Shown here piece by piece: positions 62,637 to 64,000 of a DNA stretch of 64,000 nt. Within the stretch, counting starts at the first letter, position 1. The number at the start of each line of letters is the position of its first letter. The notes beneath the pieces are model-generated. The model saw only the letters and a program-made list of their open reading frames with translations. It did not search any database and had not been told where the DNA came from. Source of the DNA: Aalborgiella sp963841045 (GTDB lineage Bacteria > Pseudomonadota > Gammaproteobacteria > Burkholderiales > Burkholderiaceae_C); NCBI GenBank assembly GCA_963841045.1, contig CAWJBD010000005.1, positions 62,001 through 126,000 of the forward strand, written 5' to 3'. The position numbers and the translations under genes are program-made.

Positions 62637-64000
62637 TTACTTATCACCCAAACGAATGGCTTTGCTCACTAACTGGTGAACGCCACCCACCATGCTCATA
62701 TTGAATCCGTAATAGGGTAAAACTTTGGTGAATTGCGCTTTGCAAATCGCACAGATGGTTGCCATGAAGTTAACTTGGTGGTCATCGACCAAATGCTTTA
62801 AGGCCTCCATGCGTGGAAGTGCACCTTTGACACGTACTTCCATCATGTCGTCCGATAGCAAACCGCCACCGCCACCGCAACAGAATGTGCTTTCGTGAAT
62901 GGTGTTGGGAGCCATGTCATGAAAATGATTGGCTACCGACGTGATGATGCGTCGTGGAATAATGAATTGTCCGCCAACCATGTTGCCCATGCGTGATGCC
63001 CGTGCCACATTGCAAGAGTCATGGAAGGTGATGATTTTGTTGTCGTTGGCTTCTTTGTCGAATTGCAAAGCGCCGCGTTGAATCAAGTCATCCGTCACTT
63101 CACAAATGTGTTGTGGAACAGGATAACGCGGATCGAGATAGTCAAAAGGTCCGATCAGCGTATTCCAGAAGCTGTATGCCACGCGCCAAGCGTGACCACA
63201 TTCTCCGACCACGATGCGTTTAACACCCAATTCAAGAGCGGCTTCTTTAACGCGCATAGAAATGTTGCGCATTTGCTCATAGTTGCCTATAAACATGCCA
63301 AAGTTACCAGCTTCTGAGGCATGAGAACTGAGCGTCCAGCTGATACCCGCAGCATGGAACACTTTGGCATAGCCAATCAAACTCTCCACATGCGGTTCAG
63401 AGAAAAAGTCAGCCGATGGTGTGATAAGCAGAACTTCAGCACCTTTCACATCGAGTGGAAACAAGACATCAACGCCTGTTTCGTCTTTGGTATCTTCTGC
63501 CAGGCCTTCCAAGGTATCGACTAAAGCTGGCCCAGGAATACCTAAGTTGTTACCAATACGGTGTACTTTGCCGATAATTTCATTGCTGTATTTTTGTCCC
63601 ATGCCCACACTGGCCATGATTTCACGTGCCGCCATGGTCACTTCAGCCGTGTCAATACCATATGGACAAAATACAGAACAACGACGACATTCTGAGCATT
63701 GATGGAAATAGGAATACCATTCGTCCAGAACTTCTTTGGTCAAATCAACCGCACCCACCAACCACGGAAAATATTTACCCGCAAATGTAAAGTAACGTCG
63801 ATAGACCTTTCGCATCAAATCTTGACGCGCAACCGGCATGTTTTTAGGATCAGCGGTTCCCAAAAAATAATGGCATTTGTCAGAGCATGCACCACAATGG
63901 ACGCATGTGTCCATGTAAACTTGCAGCGAACGGTATTTGCCCAACAACTCGCCCATTTTGGCGATGGCTTTTTCCTGCCAGTTTTCGACCAGTTCTTCAG
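62637..64000 (-). CDS. dsrK: DsrK, HdrD-like catalytic subunit of DsrMKJOP (start beyond window)
   Basis: At least 454 residues, open to the right edge; an internal Met at 63956 is preceded in frame by EELVENWQEKAIAK, so the true start lies off the window. Two N-terminal [4Fe-4S] motifs (CVHCGACSDKCHYF, CSECRRCSVFCPYG) and heterodisulfide-reductase CCG domains (FHDSCNVAR, STFCCGGGGGLLSDDM, TICAICKAQF) mark DsrK. It is the cytoplasmic subunit thought to act on DsrC trisulfide. First visible gene of the leftward dsr operon; dsrL starts 50 bases after it. Confidence 0.95.
   Translation of the reverse strand, partial: EELVENWQEKAIAKMGELLGKYRSLQVYMDTCVHCGACSDKCHYFLGTADPKNMPVARQDLMRKVYRRYFTFAGKYFPWLVGAVDLTKEVLDEWYSYFHQCSECRRCSVFCPYGIDTAEVTMAAREIMASVGMGQKYSNEIIGKVHRIGNNLGIPGPALVDTLEGLAEDTKDETGVDVLFPLDVKGAEVLLITPSADFFSEPHVESLIGYAKVFHAAGISWTLSSHASEAGNFGMFIGNYEQMRNISMRVKEAALELGVKRIVVGECGHAWRVAYSFWNTLIGPFDYLDPRYPVPQHICEVTDDLIQRGALQFDKEANDNKIITFHDSCNVARASRMGNMVGGQFIIPRRIITSVANHFHDMAPNTIHESTFCCGGGGGLLSDDMMEVRVKGALPRMEALKHLVDDHQVNFMATICAICKAQFTKVLPYYGFNMSMVGGVHQLVSKAIRLGDK

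Noticed and set aside
1..64000. rRNA, tRNA, CRISPR arrays, insertion sequences, integrase genes
   Set aside because: I looked for the characteristic sequences and repeats on both strands by eye and saw none; a tRNA or CRISPR scan would be needed for certainty.

Overview
The window looks like chromosomal DNA from a betaproteobacterium, most likely order Burkholderiales. The evidence is the rpsF-priB-rpsR-rplI order, the ppsA/PpsR pair, a Bug-type solute-binding protein, a betaproteobacterial-type tungsten aldehyde oxidoreductase (aor) operon, and a dispersed TGCTAT...ATAGCA palindromic repeat whose layout resembles repeats I remember from Comamonadaceae genomes (recollection, not a search). 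The organism appears to oxidise sulfur: the right end is the distal half of a reverse dissimilatory sulfite reductase (rDsr) operon.

Left part (1-12 kb): a serine hydrolase; a DsbA-like protein; a periplasmic copper-handling group (Cys/Met/His-rich protein, TolC-like protein, multicopper oxidase, CusF-like chaperone); a Fis-type regulator; and an aldehyde:acceptor oxidoreductase operon (ferredoxin AorA, tungsten subunit AorB, flavoprotein AorC, a MoaD-like protein and a small unknown protein). Middle (12-39 kb): mostly housekeeping genes (ppnP, argG, dnaB, the rpsF operon, ppsA/PpsR, rlmD). Between them lie an orphan histidine kinase, phoD, an ECF42-type sigma factor with its DGPF/YCII partner, a HigBA toxin-antitoxin pair, and a LysR-controlled carboxylate locus with glycerate kinase and GlcG.

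39-49 kb: a TVP38-disulfide reductase fusion protein, then a six-gene operon read leftwards (phosphotransferase, fused TIGR04283/TIGR04282-type glycosyltransferase, nucleoside hydrolase, YnjBCD-like ABC transporter). 49-54.5 kb: a thioesterase, ETF-ubiquinone oxidoreductase, and a short accessory patch with two attC-like integron recombination sites around genes of unknown function, followed by a PACE-family efflux gene. 54.5-64 kb: a tightly packed leftward operon dsrK-L-J-O-P-N, a cysteine-free DsrC-like protein, dsrR, cobA and a truncated haemoglobin; dsrK runs off the right edge.

Two features run through the whole window. (1) A roughly 70-bp palindromic repeat occurs at least 12 times, mostly just downstream of genes. 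One copy lies in frame inside the copper-locus gene and a diverged copy lies in frame inside rlmD, like the palindromic elements of Rickettsia. (2) About fifteen recognisable genes, including near-essential ones (priB, ppsA, rlmD, ETF-QO), are split by one or more single-base shifts. Residual sequencing or assembly indels are the likeliest cause, so these genes are annotated across their full reconstructed span. No rRNA, tRNA, CRISPR array, insertion sequence or integrase was seen.
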